Source: Candidatus Binatia bacterium (GTDB taxonomy: Bacteria > Desulfobacterota > Binatia > Bin18). Taken from it: DNA of 64,000 nt. Below, piece by piece: positions 22,408 to 32,313 of the stretch (within the stretch, counting starts at the first letter, position 1; each line of letters starts with the position of its first letter). The notes under the pieces are model-generated. The model saw only the letters and a list, made by a program, of their open reading frames with translations, had not been told where the DNA came from and did not search any database. The stretch spans positions 3,724,501 through 3,788,500 of the forward strand of contig OX638322.1 of NCBI GenBank assembly GCA_951812575.1, written 5' to 3'. A program made the translations under genes and the position numbers.

Positions 22408-24153
22408 ATGCCAAGCGCATTTGACCCCATTCTGATCGAAGTCATGAAAAACGAGCTGACCGCGGTTGCCGAAGAGATGGGCATTACCATGAAGCGGACG
22501 GCGCGCTCGCTAGGGGCCAAGGAAGGCTCTGATTTTTCTACTGCGCTGGTCGATGCCCAGGGCTTGTTGATCGCCCAGGGTCTGACCATAGGTGTCCATC
22601 TGGGCTACATCATGGGGGTCATGCCGTGGGTGCTGAAGAAATTTGGCGACGACCTCCAGCCTGGCGATGTGATTGTCTCCAATGATCCCTACGGTGGGGT
22701 ATCCCACTTCCCGGATATCGTGCTGGTCATGCCCATTTTCTGGCAGGAACAACTGGTCGGCTTTTCGGCCATCGTAGAACACCACACCGATATTGGCGGA
22801 CGCTTCCCCGGCGGCATGGGCATAGCCAGTGCCGAAGTCTACGAAGAAGGGGTGTGTATTCCGGGGGTGAAGCTCTTCAGTCAAGGCGAGCTGAATCACG
22901 ACCTGGTTGATATGATTGCCGCCAATGTCCGCGCACCTGAGGATGTGCGCGGCGACCTGGACGCCCAGGCCGCGGCCTGCCGGCGCGGTGCCCAGGGGGT
23001 CCGGGAGCTGCTTGACCGCCACGGGCTGGAACAATTTGCAGCCTGTAACGAACAGTTACGCCAGTACAGCGAACGGGCCATGCGAGCCTGCATTGCTGCC
23101 ATCCCGGATGGCTCATATGTGTGTACGGATCTGTTTGAAGATGACGGCCTGGGCGGGGAAGGGGTCAATTTGCGTCTCACGGTAACCGTTGCCGACGAGT
23201 CCGTCCGGGTTGACTTCGACGGAACCGGCCCACAGGTGCGCAGCGCGATTAACGTCCCTTTCAATCTTACCCGCGCCTGTGTGTACGTGGCCTTTCGGTC
23301 CATTCTTGAGACGGATGCGCCGGCAAACTCGGGGCTGATGGCTCCTATTCAGGTGACTGCCCCCGAGGGCTGTGTGGTCAATCCCAAATTTCCCGGTGCG
23401 GTCGGTGCACGCGGAATGCTGATGTGGCGGATTATCGACATGGTGTTTGCCGCCCTGGCCCAGGCCATTCCAGATAAAGTCTACGCCGCGGGCGAGGGCG
23501 GGGCGAATCTGCTGGTGTATACGCCCCAGGTTGACACCGGTGTGCCGTCCATGCTGCTGGATATTTACACCTCGGGCTGGGGTGCGCGGCCCAATAGCGA
23601 TGGTGTGGAAGGTGTCACTCCCATGGCTGCGGGTGGTGCCATGCGCAGCATTCCTGCCGAAATGATCGAACGCGAGTGTCCGGTCATGCTGGAAGGCTTC
23701 GGCTTTTTGCCGGATACCGGTGGTGCGGGACAATATCGCGGCGCCCTGTCCGTGTACCGCCAATGGCGCTTTCTGGGGGAAGGCCGAGTGATGCTCCGAA
23801 CCTGTCGGGTCAAATCCGTTCCCTATGGGCTGGCCGGCGGAAAAGACGGCACCCCGTTTGCTGCCAGACTGCGCTCCGGCGAAGCAGAAACCCAACTCCC
23901 ACCCGAAATGCTGATCGACACTGAGGTGCGGTCCGGAGAAACCCTGCTGCATGTCCAACCGGGTGCGGGCGGCTACGGCGACCCGCTCGTGCGTGACCCC
24001 CAGCTCGTCCTGGACGACGTGTTGGACGAGAAAATCTCGCCCGCATACGCCGAGCGGGAATACGGGGTCGCTATTGACGAGCGCACAGAGCAGGTTGACT
24101 GGCAGCGGACGGCGCAACTCCGGGCGACATTGCAGGCTGACCTGGGAGGATGA
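22408..24153 (+). CDS. hyuB: Hydantoinase B / oxoprolinase family subunit (second set, copy 1)
   Basis: A 581-residue HyuB subunit. Seen are FDPILIEVMKNELTAVAEEMGITMKRTARS, GDVIVSNDPYGGVSHFPDIVLV, EHHTDIGGRFPGGMG, DLDAQAAACRRG and the closing GAGGYGDPLVRDPQLVLDDVLDEK. RBS GAAGGGAG precedes the ATG. It pairs with a HyuA to hydrolyse an ATP-activated cyclic amide. It is followed after 60 bp by a second, related hyuB, so alternative HyuA/HyuB combinations could be made from this operon. Confidence 0.92.
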   Translation: MPSAFDPILIEVMKNELTAVAEEMGITMKRTARSLGAKEGSDFSTALVDAQGLLIAQGLTIGVHLGYIMGVMPWVLKKFGDDLQPGDVIVSNDPYGGVSHFPDIVLVMPIFWQEQLVGFSAIVEHHTDIGGRFPGGMGIASAEVYEEGVCIPGVKLFSQGELNHDLVDMIAANVRAPEDVRGDLDAQAAACRRGAQGVRELLDRHGLEQFAACNEQLRQYSERAMRACIAAIPDGSYVCTDLFEDDGLGGEGVNLRLTVTVADESVRVDFDGTGPQVRSAINVPFNLTRACVYVAFRSILETDAPANSGLMAPIQVTAPEGCVVNPKFPGAVGARGMLMWRIIDMVFAALAQAIPDKVYAAGEGGANLLVYTPQVDTGVPSMLLDIYTSGWGARPNSDGVEGVTPMAAGGAMRSIPAEMIERECPVMLEGFGFLPDTGGAGQYRGALSVYRQWRFLGEGRVMLRTCRVKSVPYGLAGGKDGTPFAARLRSGEAETQLPPEMLIDTEVRSGETLLHVQPGAGGYGDPLVRDPQLVLDDVLDEKISPAYAEREYGVAIDERTEQVDWQRTAQLRATLQADLGG

Positions 24154-24213
24154 CGGCTAAATGCGACGGCCCGCGTCCTGTCCGTTGCCGGCGCGTGGCC
24201 TGAGAGGAGAGCT

Positions 24214-25956
24214 ATGGCATTTGATCCTATTCTGGTTGAGGTGGTGAAAAACGAGTTGGCCGCCATTACCGAAGAAATGGCGATTGCGGTCTGGAAGACC
24301 GGCCGCTCGGCCATGGTCAAAACCGGAGATTTTGCCACTGCTATCTGTGACGGCCAGGGTCGGTTAATCGGCCAGGGCTATGCGGCCCCGTTTCAACTGG
24401 CGTTCTTTATTGCGGTGATGCCGTACATTCTCAAAAAATACGGGGAAGACTTTGCGTCCGGCGACGTGATTGTGGTGAACGATCCGTATGCCGGTGTCAC
24501 CCATATGCCGGACGTGATGATCATTGCGCCCACGTTCTGGCAGGGGAAGCGGGTCGCCTTTACCTTAGCCTATTCGCACCACACCGACATTGGCGGGCGC
24601 TTTCCGGGCGGGTTCAGCAGTCAGTGTACCGAGACCTTTGAAGAGGGTCTCCGCCTGCCGCCGATCAAACTGTACGCGGCTGGGGAGCGCAACGACGCCC
24701 TCCTGGAGACGATTCTGGCCAACGTCCGGGTGTCCGACGAGTGGCTGGGAGATGTAGAGGCAAAAATCGCGGGCTGCTGGCGTGGCGAGCAAGAGCTGAA
24801 AACAATGCTCGAAAAATACGGCTTGGACACCTTCAACTCGTGCTGTGACTATTTGATTAGCTATGCGGAAAAGGCCACCCGGGCGGCCCTCAAAGAGATT
24901 CCTCCGGGCGAGTATGTCTATGAGGATGCCTTTGAGGACGACGGTTTTGGCTCTGACGGTGTGTCCCTGCCGCTCAAGGTGACCCTGCGCGCCCAAGGCG
25001 AAACCTTGAGCGTTGATTTCACCGGGACCGGTCCGCAGGCGCGCGGTGCCATCAACCTGCCGCTGAGCATGACGCAAGCCACCGTGTACGGCGCGGTCAA
25101 GAGCATTGTCAGTCCGGAGGTATTAACCAATGTCGGCTTCATTCGACCCATACAGGTCGTTGCGCCGGTCGGCAGTCTGGTGAATCCGCGCTTTCCTGCC
25201 GCGGTCGGTGGCCGCGCCCCATTATTCTTTCGGGTTTTTGATATGCTGTTTCGTGCCCTGGCCCAGGCCCTGCCCGACCGGGTGCCCATCCCCGGAGAGG
25301 GTGGGGATGTCTTGCACTTTACCGGTGAGAAAGAAGACGGGACACCGTTTGCGGTGATGGATATTTTCTTTGGGGGTTGGGGCGGACGGCCGCGCAAGGA
25401 CGGTATTGATGGCGTAGCCCCCATGGCCTTCGGGTCCTACGGAACGATTCCGGCGGAGATGCTCGAACGTGAGTTCCCGCTGGTCGTTGACGGGTTTGGC
25501 TATGTGCCGGATACGGGCGGCGCCGGCAAGCATCGGGGCTCGGTATCCATCTATAAACAGTGGCGCTTCCTGAGCCCCGGAAAAGTCATGGTCCGCACCA
25601 ATCGCCTCATTCGCGCCTCCGGCGGGCTGGCCGGTGGCGCGTCCGGCGCGCTGTCCAAGAACATTCTGAACCCCGAAACAGAGAATCGAGAACTGCCGCG
25701 TAAAGCCCATATGCATATGGATGTGAGACCGGGCGATCGCATTCACCACATCGTGTCCGGCTCGGGCGGGCACGGCAATCCTCTGGAGCGTGACCCCGCC
25801 CGGGTGCTGGCCGACGTACAGGACGAAAAGCTGTCCGTGGCGCAGGCACGAGTGCAGTATGGAGTGGTGATTGATGCGGACGCGGCCGAGGTCAAGATTC
25901 CGGAAACCGAGGCACTGCGAGCCGCTCGCCTGCAACCGGCTGCGGCAGCAGACTAG
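24214..25956 (+). CDS. hyuB: Hydantoinase B / oxoprolinase family subunit (second set, copy 2)
   Basis: A 580-residue HyuB subunit, clearly a paralogue of the previous gene: FDPILVEVVKNELAAITEEMAIAVWKTGRSAM, GDVIVVNDPYAGVTHMPDVMII, SHHTDIGGRFPGGFSS and the ending GSGGHGNPLERDPARVLADVQDEK. The NDPYGG motif reads NDPYAG here, and the C-terminal GGYGDP reads GGHGNP, so the active site may differ in detail. RBS GAGAGGAGAGCT. It is followed by a 200-bp gap with a hairpin repeat and then hyuA, so the order is A-B-B-A. Confidence 0.92.
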   Translation: MAFDPILVEVVKNELAAITEEMAIAVWKTGRSAMVKTGDFATAICDGQGRLIGQGYAAPFQLAFFIAVMPYILKKYGEDFASGDVIVVNDPYAGVTHMPDVMIIAPTFWQGKRVAFTLAYSHHTDIGGRFPGGFSSQCTETFEEGLRLPPIKLYAAGERNDALLETILANVRVSDEWLGDVEAKIAGCWRGEQELKTMLEKYGLDTFNSCCDYLISYAEKATRAALKEIPPGEYVYEDAFEDDGFGSDGVSLPLKVTLRAQGETLSVDFTGTGPQARGAINLPLSMTQATVYGAVKSIVSPEVLTNVGFIRPIQVVAPVGSLVNPRFPAAVGGRAPLFFRVFDMLFRALAQALPDRVPIPGEGGDVLHFTGEKEDGTPFAVMDIFFGGWGGRPRKDGIDGVAPMAFGSYGTIPAEMLEREFPLVVDGFGYVPDTGGAGKHRGSVSIYKQWRFLSPGKVMVRTNRLIRASGGLAGGASGALSKNILNPETENRELPRKAHMHMDVRPGDRIHHIVSGSGGHGNPLERDPARVLADVQDEKLSVAQARVQYGVVIDADAAEVKIPETEALRAARLQPAAAAD

Positions 25957-25976
25957 TCGAGGGTCGGGCGTTTCCC

Positions 25977-26018
25977 ATCCCCCTCTCCCCTCAGGGGAGA
26001 GGGCCGGGGTGAGGGGGA
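25977..26018. repeat. Intergenic hairpin repeat (family A)
   Basis: CCCCTCTCCCCTCAGGGGAGAGGG followed by CCGGGGTGAGGGGGA forms a strong hairpin 20 bp after the hyuB stop. It could end transcription before the next hyuA, whose start is a further 140 bp on. Confidence 0.65.
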
Positions 26019-26156
26019 ATGTGCAAAGCTCGGTTTTAGACCGGACTCGCTCCCCTACTCGGACTGTCGTTCCTTCCGGCGTAATCCATTATCCAGGAAG
26101 AGAATGAGAACGCCTACACCGTTTGGATAGACGATTCGATATGGTATAGCCTCCCC

Positions 26157-28208
26157 ATGCGTATAGGCTTTGATATAGGCGGAACGTTTACCGATGTTGT
26201 TGTGGTTGGCGACGACGGACGCCTGTTTACCACCAAGGTGCTCTCGCTGCTCGATCGGGTTGGCGAAGATATTGTCCAATGTGTGCGCGAAGTCGATGCG
26301 CAGGCCCAGGTCGAAGGCTTCGTCCACGGTACAACCATTGCCTCGAACGCGGTCATTGAAGACACCACTGCGCGGACCGGACTGATTGCCACCCAGGGCT
26401 TTCGGGATGAACTCGAAATGCGCGGGCAGCGCCGGCCCAATATCTATGACGCGGACTGGGACCGTCTGCCGCCTCTCGTACCTCGCTCCCTGCGTCTGGA
26501 AGTGCAGGAGCGCATCCTGGGCAACGGTCAGATCGAGCAAACGCTCGATCTGGCACAGGCCAGGGCGGTGATCGACCAGCTTTTGACCGCCGGAGTAGAA
26601 GCGATCTCTGTTTGTCTGGTGAACTCGTATCTCAATCCCACGCACGAACAGCAACTGGGACAGCTTATTGCTGAAGTGGCGCCGGATACGGTGGTGTGTC
26701 TGTCGTGCGATATACATCCCGAGATTCGCGAGTATGAACGCACCAGTACGACCGTCATTAATGCGTCGCTGATTCCGGTTGTTGATCGCTATCTCACCCG
26801 ACTGGAACAGCACCTTTCGACTTATAGCGAGCGCGTTCTGATTATGCAGTCCAACGGCGGCATCATGAGCGCCCAGGCCGCCCGGCGCCGGCCCGCGTAT
26901 ATGATTGAGTCGGGTCCGGCTGCCGGCGTGCTGGCTGCGGCGCGCTTTGCCCAGGAGACACAGCAGGATCAGGTGCTCTCGTTTGACATGGGGGGGACGA
27001 CCGCCAAAGCCTGTTTGATTGAAAACGGCCTGCCACTTGAAAAGCCGGGCGGAGAGGTCGGGGGTGGCGCAACCACGACCACGCGTCTGTTCGGTGGAGG
27101 AGGACATGCGCTGCGCGTCCCCTCGCTCGATATCGTCGAAGTGGGTGCCGGAGGCGGCAGTATTGCCTGGATAGATGACGGGGGCGCCTTACGGGTCGGC
27201 CCCCAGAGCGCGAGTGCGGACCCTGGCCCGGCCTGTTATGGCCGGGGCGGAACCGAGCCGACGGTGACTGATGCCAATGTGGTGCTTGGCTATATGAATC
27301 CTGACGCTATCGCTGGGGCAACTCTGACCATTGATCGCCAGGCCGCCTGGACCGCGATTGAGCAAAAGATCGCTCAACCGCTCAATGTGGAAGTCCTGGC
27401 CGCGGCCTATGGCATCACGCAGGTAGCGAATGCGACCATGATGCGCGCCCTGCGGGCCGTCTCGACCGAACGCGGACGAGACCCGCGGGATTTTACCCTG
27501 ATCGCGTTCGGTGGGGCCGGGCCAATGCACGCTGCCGCGCTGGCGGATAGCCTGAGTATGACGCAGGTGCAGATTCCGCTCTACCCCGGCTTATTCAGCG
27601 CGCTTGGGTTGTTATTGGCAGATTATCGCCACGACTATATTCGCAGCGTGGCCGTGGCTTTGGACCAAATCGACCCGCAGGCCGTGCTGCGTCACTATCA
27701 AGAGCTTGAGACCCAGGCCCGGGCCGAGCTAGTCGAAGAAGGCATTGCCGTGGATCAGATTCGCTTCGAGCGCCAGGTCGATCTCAAATATGGTTATCAG
27801 GTAGCGGAGCTGAGTCTGCCTTTTCCCGACGTGTCGGTCGCGGATATGCAGGAGCGCTTGGCCCGGCTCTTCACCGAAGCGCACCGACAGGCATTTGGCT
27901 ATGATCGAGCCGATACGATTGAGCTGGTCAGCGTCCGGCTGCGGGCCCTGGCCTCCTCCGGCCACCTGCGCTTTACCGAACTGACTGGAGCAGGGAGCGT
28001 GAGTCCTCCTGCGTCTCCAGCCTCACGCACGGCGTATTTCGGTCCGCAGGTGGGCGAATGCCGGGCTGCGGTGTATCCGCGCACCGCTCTTGAACAGGCA
28101 CGGAGCGGCCCACTCATCGTGGAAGAACCGGATACCACGGTGGTTGTACCGCCCGGCTGGACAGTCCAGTATGACGTGAGCGGGAATCTGCTCTTGCAGC
28201 GTGCATAG
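26157..28208 (+). CDS. hyuA: Hydantoinase A / oxoprolinase family subunit (third copy)
   Basis: A 683-residue HyuA subunit. ATPase motifs: FDIGGTFTDVVVVGDDG, HGTTIASNAVIED, MQSNGGIMSAQ, ESGPAAGVLAAARFA, FDMGGTTAKACLIENG, VGAGGGSIAWIDDGG and GPACYGRGGTEPTVTDAN. Very similar in layout to the HyuA at 19705. It probably partners the second HyuB, giving two full A/B sets in one region. No SD of note precedes the ATG (GGTATAGCCTCCCC), so expression may be modest or driven from its own promoter. Confidence 0.92.
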   Translation: MRIGFDIGGTFTDVVVVGDDGRLFTTKVLSLLDRVGEDIVQCVREVDAQAQVEGFVHGTTIASNAVIEDTTARTGLIATQGFRDELEMRGQRRPNIYDADWDRLPPLVPRSLRLEVQERILGNGQIEQTLDLAQARAVIDQLLTAGVEAISVCLVNSYLNPTHEQQLGQLIAEVAPDTVVCLSCDIHPEIREYERTSTTVINASLIPVVDRYLTRLEQHLSTYSERVLIMQSNGGIMSAQAARRRPAYMIESGPAAGVLAAARFAQETQQDQVLSFDMGGTTAKACLIENGLPLEKPGGEVGGGATTTTRLFGGGGHALRVPSLDIVEVGAGGGSIAWIDDGGALRVGPQSASADPGPACYGRGGTEPTVTDANVVLGYMNPDAIAGATLTIDRQAAWTAIEQKIAQPLNVEVLAAAYGITQVANATMMRALRAVSTERGRDPRDFTLIAFGGAGPMHAAALADSLSMTQVQIPLYPGLFSALGLLLADYRHDYIRSVAVALDQIDPQAVLRHYQELETQARAELVEEGIAVDQIRFERQVDLKYGYQVAELSLPFPDVSVADMQERLARLFTEAHRQAFGYDRADTIELVSVRLRALASSGHLRFTELTGAGSVSPPASPASRTAYFGPQVGECRAAVYPRTALEQARSGPLIVEEPDTTVVVPPGWTVQYDVSGNLLLQRA

Positions 28209-28264
28209 CATCACAGCGTGTTTCGCTTCGGGGTGGGTTCCTGCCGTACTGAAGGGTATCTTTT

Positions 28265-30532
28265 GTGAGGCCGACATCCACTCCGGTAGTCAAAGATTTG
28301 GTCCTGATTGGCGGTGGCCACAGTCATGTCACGGTGCTGAAACGCTTTGGGATGCAGCCGCTGCCGGGCGTCCGTCTGACGCTGATTTGCCGGGATAGCC
28401 ACGCGCCGTACTCCGGCATGTTACCCGGCTATATCGCCGGACATTATAGCTTCGATCAGGCCCATATCGATCTCGGGCCGCTGTCCCGGTTTGCCGGGGC
28501 GCGATTTTTTCACGATGAAGTGATCGGTCTGGACCTGGCGAACAAGCAGGTTGTGTGTCGCACCCGGCCGCCCGTGGCCTATGATGTTTTGTCCATTAAT
28601 ATCGGGGCGACGCCTGCCATTGCGCATATTCCCGGTGCTACGTACACCGGTGTGGCCGTCAAGCCCATAGACGGTTTTTGGCGGCAGTGGGAGAAGCTCC
28701 GTGCGCGCTGTCTGGCTCGCACCGAACGCACGACGATCGGTGTCATTGGCGGCGGCGCCGGGAGTGTGGAACTCTTGCTGGCCGTCCAATACCGTCTCGA
28801 ACATCTGCTCGCCCAGCAAAAGCGGTCGGCCGATCACCTTGTTTTTTCCCTCATTAGTGCGGCGTCCGAGATTCTGCCGACCCACAACCCGCGCGTCCGC
28901 GCCGCGTTTCGGCGCATTCTCAAGCAGCGAGGGGTTGAGGTCCGAACGGATTGTCTTGTCACCAGCGCTGCCGAAGGTTGCGTTCGACTTGCCGATCACA
29001 CCCAACTCGCTCTGGATGAGATACTGTGGGTCACCACGGCCGGCGCCGCCGACTGGCCGGGGGAGTCCGGCCTGGCCACGGACGAGCAGGGTTTTATCTC
29101 CGTGCAGGATACGCTCCAGTCCGTTTCCCATCCCGAGGTCTTTGCCGCCGGAGATATCGCGGCGGTCGTCAACCATCCCCGCCCAAAATCGGGCGTGTTC
29201 GCCGTACGGCAAGGGCCGCCGTTGGCCAAGAATCTTCGCCGCTTCCTGCGCGGCCAAGCGGTCAAAGCCTTTGCGCCGCAAAAGCAGTTTCTGAGCCTGA
29301 TCTCTACCGGAGACCGATATGCGGTGGCCTCACGGTCGAGTTGGGCGGGTGAAGGCAAGTGGGTCTGGAGGTGGAAGGACTGGATCGACCGGCGCTTTAT
29401 CCGCAAATACAATGAGCTACCGGACATGCCCGAAGATGAACCGGCTCAGCTAGAGCAGGGTCTGGCCGACACGCATATCCTCAAGGAGATTTCCGCCTTT
29501 GCCATGCGCTGCGGTGGCTGCGGCTCCAAAATCGGCAGTACGGTCCTGAACCAGGCCCTGGCGCGTCTTGAGCCGGTTGACCGCTCCGATGTCATTGTCG
29601 GTCTGCACGCACCGGACGATGCGGCTGTGGTCACCGTTCCGCCCGGAAAGGCGGTGGTGCAGACGGTTGATTTTTTTCGAGCCTTTATTGACGACCCGTT
29701 TGTCTTTGGCCAAATCGCGGCCACCCATGCCCTGGGCGACATCTTTGCCATGGGTGCCGAGCCACAGACTGCTCTGGCCATGGTCACCATCCCGTATGGG
29801 TTGGAAGACAAGGTACAGGATCAGCTCACCCAGCTCATGGCTGGGGCCTTGGAGGTCCTCAACCGTGAACACACCGCCCTGGTTGGCGGGCATACCAGCG
29901 AGGGCAGCGAACTGGCGCTTGGATTTGCCATCAACGGTTTGGCCAGCCAGGAATCCGTACTGAAAAAAAGCGGCATGCAGCCGGGACAGGCGCTGGTTCT
30001 GACCAAGGCATTGGGAACCGGTGCGCTGTTTGCCGCAGACATGCGCCACAAGGCCAAGGGTCGCTGGATCGAAGCCGCGCTGGCCTCCATGCGGCAGTCA
30101 AATCGAGCCGGGGCAGACTGCCTGCGTCAGCACGGCGCGACCGCCATGACCGACGTGACCGGATTCGGCCTGCTGGGCCATCTGGTCGAGATGGTCCGCG
30201 CCTCAGCTATTGACGCTATCCTTGATATGGAACGGCTGCCGATCCTGCCCGGCGCGCTGGAGGTCGTTCAGCAGGGCATTTTTTCGTCCCTGCAACCGCA
30301 GAACATTCGGCTGCGGCGGGCCATTCGCGAGGTAGAGCGAGCGGCCCAGCACCCGTACTACGCTCTGCTGTTCGATCCGCAGACCGCCGGTGGACTCCTG
30401 GCCAGCGTCCCGGACGAACAGGCCCAGGCGTGTATTAAGGAGCTTCAGGCTCTTGGCTGTCAGGACGCGGCCATTATCGGCGCGGTACAAGCGCGGGGCG
30501 ATGCGCTTGAGTCGATTACACTGCAAGTTTAA
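28265..30532 (+). CDS. selD: FAD/NAD(P) oxidoreductase fused to selenide,water dikinase (SelD)
   Basis: A 755-residue two-domain protein. Residues 1-400 are a type II NADH-dehydrogenase-like flavoprotein: [11 protein letters not shown] (FAD), [31 protein letters not shown] (NAD(P)) and a C-terminal [13 protein letters not shown] loop. Residues 410-755 are SelD, which makes selenophosphate from selenide and [12 protein letters not shown] holds Cys419 (aligned with E. coli Cys17) and Lys422 (aligned with Lys20), so the catalytic pair is kept and no selenocysteine is needed. APDDAAVV follows. The fusion probably reduces a selenium species for the dikinase; this arrangement is known in other bacteria. 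Start is GTG. No selA, selB, tRNA-Sec or mnmH lies nearby. Confidence 0.93.
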   Translation: MRPTSTPVVKDLVLIGGGHSHVTVLKRFGMQPLPGVRLTLICRDSHAPYSGMLPGYIAGHYSFDQAHIDLGPLSRFAGARFFHDEVIGLDLANKQVVCRTRPPVAYDVLSINIGATPAIAHIPGATYTGVAVKPIDGFWRQWEKLRARCLARTERTTIGVIGGGAGSVELLLAVQYRLEHLLAQQKRSADHLVFSLISAASEILPTHNPRVRAAFRRILKQRGVEVRTDCLVTSAAEGCVRLADHTQLALDEILWVTTAGAADWPGESGLATDEQGFISVQDTLQSVSHPEVFAAGDIAAVVNHPRPKSGVFAVRQGPPLAKNLRRFLRGQAVKAFAPQKQFLSLISTGDRYAVASRSSWAGEGKWVWRWKDWIDRRFIRKYNELPDMPEDEPAQLEQGLADTHILKEISAFAMRCGGCGSKIGSTVLNQALARLEPVDRSDVIVGLHAPDDAAVVTVPPGKAVVQTVDFFRAFIDDPFVFGQIAATHALGDIFAMGAEPQTALAMVTIPYGLEDKVQDQLTQLMAGALEVLNREHTALVGGHTSEGSELALGFAINGLASQESVLKKSGMQPGQALVLTKALGTGALFAADMRHKAKGRWIEAALASMRQSNRAGADCLRQHGATAMTDVTGFGLLGHLVEMVRASAIDAILDMERLPILPGALEVVQQGIFSSLQPQNIRLRRAIREVERAAQHPYYALLFDPQTAGGLLASVPDEQAQACIKELQALGCQDAAIIGAVQARGDALESITLQV

Positions 30533-30563
30533 CCGCCAGCCTTGTAAGCCGGTCGGAGTCGAG

Positions 30564-30653
30564 AACCCACCCCGCCGCTGAGCGGCACTCCTCCCAAGAG
30601 GGAATGTGCTCTGCTCCCCTCCTCGGAGGGGTGGCCGTAGGCCGGGGTGGGGT
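30564..30653. repeat. GC-rich palindromic repeat (family D)
   Basis: Starts AACCCACCCCGCCGCT, contains the hairpin CCCCTCCTCGGAGGGG and ends GGCCGGGGTGGGG, so its outer ends are inverted repeats. It separates the convergent selD and DUF420 genes. Full-length copies lie at 39839-39953 and 42446-42536. Confidence 0.7.
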
Positions 30654-30662
30654 GCCCCCTAT

Positions 30663-31181
30663 TCACGTATAGGCCCTGAGAAAAAAGAAGACGAGCACAC
30701 CAGTGACCGAGACGTAGAGCCAGATCGGGAAGGTGTAGCGCGCGATCTTTTTGTGGGCCTCAAACTGTTTGCGGGCCGCGTGGTAGAGCGTGGTAAAAAC
30801 CAGGGGCAGGGCGATAATGGACAGCACGATGTGGCTGATCAGGATGAAAAAATACAGCAGCCGAACCGGCCCCTGTCCGGGAAAAGGAGTATCGCCGTGA
30901 AAATGGTGATAGACGATATAACTCACCAGAAAGAGGACCGAGAACACGAGCGCGGCCAGCATGCAGCGTATATGCCTGTCCCGGTTGCCGCGCTTGATAT
31001 TGACAAACCCGCCGATCAAACAGCAGGCGCACAGCGCGTTAAAACAGGCGTTTGCCGCCGGGAGATACATCACCCACTCTCCCTCTGCCGTGGCCGCCGG
31101 CTTATAGTAAATCAACCAGATCAGAAATCCGCTCAGGAGCAAGCCGAGGAGCAAAAACCAGGGAAACGGGTTGCGTGTCAT
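30663..31181 (-). CDS. DUF420-family membrane protein (CtaM/YozB-like)
   Basis: About 172 residues with five hydrophobic segments. The DUF420 features are the charged turn GGFVNIKRGNRDRHIRCMLAA, the His-rich loop YIVYHHFHGDTPFPG, HIVLSIIALPLVFTTLYHA and the final KKIARYTFPIWLYVSVTGV. The family includes CtaM/YozB, linked to haem-copper oxidase assembly in Firmicutes. No oxidase gene is adjacent here. I use the ATG at 31181; another at 31196 is possible, and neither has a clear RBS. Confidence 0.8.
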   Translation of the reverse strand: MTRNPFPWFLLLGLLLSGFLIWLIYYKPAATAEGEWVMYLPAANACFNALCACCLIGGFVNIKRGNRDRHIRCMLAALVFSVLFLVSYIVYHHFHGDTPFPGQGPVRLLYFFILISHIVLSIIALPLVFTTLYHAARKQFEAHKKIARYTFPIWLYVSVTGVLVFFFLRAYT

Positions 31182-31325
31182 GGCCGGTGTTGGCATGGGC
31201 CTGAGGCTAACGGCGGAAAGGGGGGAGATCAAGTCTCCGGTGGAGAGGGAATGCCCAGCGTAGGGGCAACCCCCTGTGGTTGCCCGGCCTGCTCATTTGG
31301 CTGTGACCGGGTAAGCTGTTCCCAC

Positions 31326-31380
31326 TGGGAGCGCAGGCTTCCAGCCTGCTTCGGGGCGGGCAAGATGCCCGCGCTCCCAG
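31326..31380. repeat. Intergenic hairpin repeat (family E)
   Basis: GGGAGCGCAGGCTTCCAGCC leads to a complementary CAAGATGCCCGCGCTCCCAG. A diverged copy is at about 38257-38312. A family B unit (GTAGGGGCAACCCCCTG/TGGTTGCCC) lies just before it at 31260-31286. Confidence 0.65.
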
Positions 31381-31489
31381 ACAGGGCAGCGGGCGGGACA
31401 CGTCTGGGGAGCGGGTTTGCCGCGTATCGCGCCTGCTGCACTATTCCGCTAGAATACCGCGTCATCAGAACGAAGCGAAGGAGGACGGT

Positions 31490-32275
31490 ATGCAGTTTGT
31501 AAGTCTGGAAGAAGCCAAGCAGGCATCGGGTCTGCGCCTGACGTTTGTGGCCAATGCGCCGAGTCCGTGGGGAGAAGCGATCAAGGGTATGCTCAAGACC
31601 AAAAATATCCCCTTTACCGCCACGCTCTATATGCCCGGTGACCCTGCGGCCAATAAGGGCCTGGTGGAGTGGACGGGTGAAGATAGTGCGCCGTCCGCTA
31701 TGTATGAAGACGAAGCGCCCCGGTCCGGCTGGGCGGAGATCCTGCTTTTGCTCGAACGCCTTCAGCCCGAACCCCGCCTCATTCCGGCTGACCCGGAGCA
31801 ACGCGCGCTGATGTTCGGGCTTTCATATGAAATCTGCGGCGAAATGGGCTTGGGCTGGTCGGCTCGTCTCATGATGTGCGATGCCGCCATAGACCCGAAT
31901 ATGGACTACCCGGTTCCTGCCGAGATGGGCCACTATCTTGGCGCGAAATACGGTTACCGGCCCGGCGTCGGACCGGAGGCAACCAAACGGGTGACCGATA
32001 TTCTGGGCCTCCTGTCTGCCCGCCTCAAAGCCGAGCAGGCAAAGGGCAACCGCTTCCTCATGGGCGAACACGTCACGGCCCTGGACTTCTACTGGGCAAC
32101 GTTTTGCGCCCTGATGAAACCGCTGCCGCCCGAGCACTGCAATATCATGGAGGTGTTACGCGCCGCCCTCGAGTTTCCCAATCCGGCGATTGAACAGGCG
32201 CTCGACCCCGCCCTGATCGAACATCGGGACTTCATGTATAACGAGTACCTCGGGTTGCCCATGGTGCTTTCGTAA
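31490..32275 (+). CDS. Glutathione S-transferase-like protein
   Basis: A 261-residue protein with a thioredoxin-like N-terminal part (LRLTFVANAPSPWGEAIKGMLKTKNIPFTA, then the cis-Pro-like APSAMYEDEAPRSGWAEILLLLERL) and a helical C-terminal half. Layout fits the GST fold, though the usual catalytic Ser/Tyr/Cys is not obvious. A paralogue at 55843-56622 shares SGxRxxxxxGxPxPWxEGI and the C-terminal hydrophobic pattern ending EHRDFMYNEYLGLPM. Both are short of neighbours that would suggest a substrate. A GAAGGAGGACGGT RBS precedes the ATG. Confidence 0.75.
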   Translation: MQFVSLEEAKQASGLRLTFVANAPSPWGEAIKGMLKTKNIPFTATLYMPGDPAANKGLVEWTGEDSAPSAMYEDEAPRSGWAEILLLLERLQPEPRLIPADPEQRALMFGLSYEICGEMGLGWSARLMMCDAAIDPNMDYPVPAEMGHYLGAKYGYRPGVGPEATKRVTDILGLLSARLKAEQAKGNRFLMGEHVTALDFYWATFCALMKPLPPEHCNIMEVLRAALEFPNPAIEQALDPALIEHRDFMYNEYLGLPMVLS

Positions 32276-32313
32276 TTCTAACGGGAGACGCCTGCGTCTC
32301 CCGATTCATTTTT

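Noticed and set aside
30606..31502. 298-residue plus-strand frame over the DUF420 gene
   Set aside because: It runs through two repeats and lacks a family signal; the minus strand has the membrane-protein pattern.
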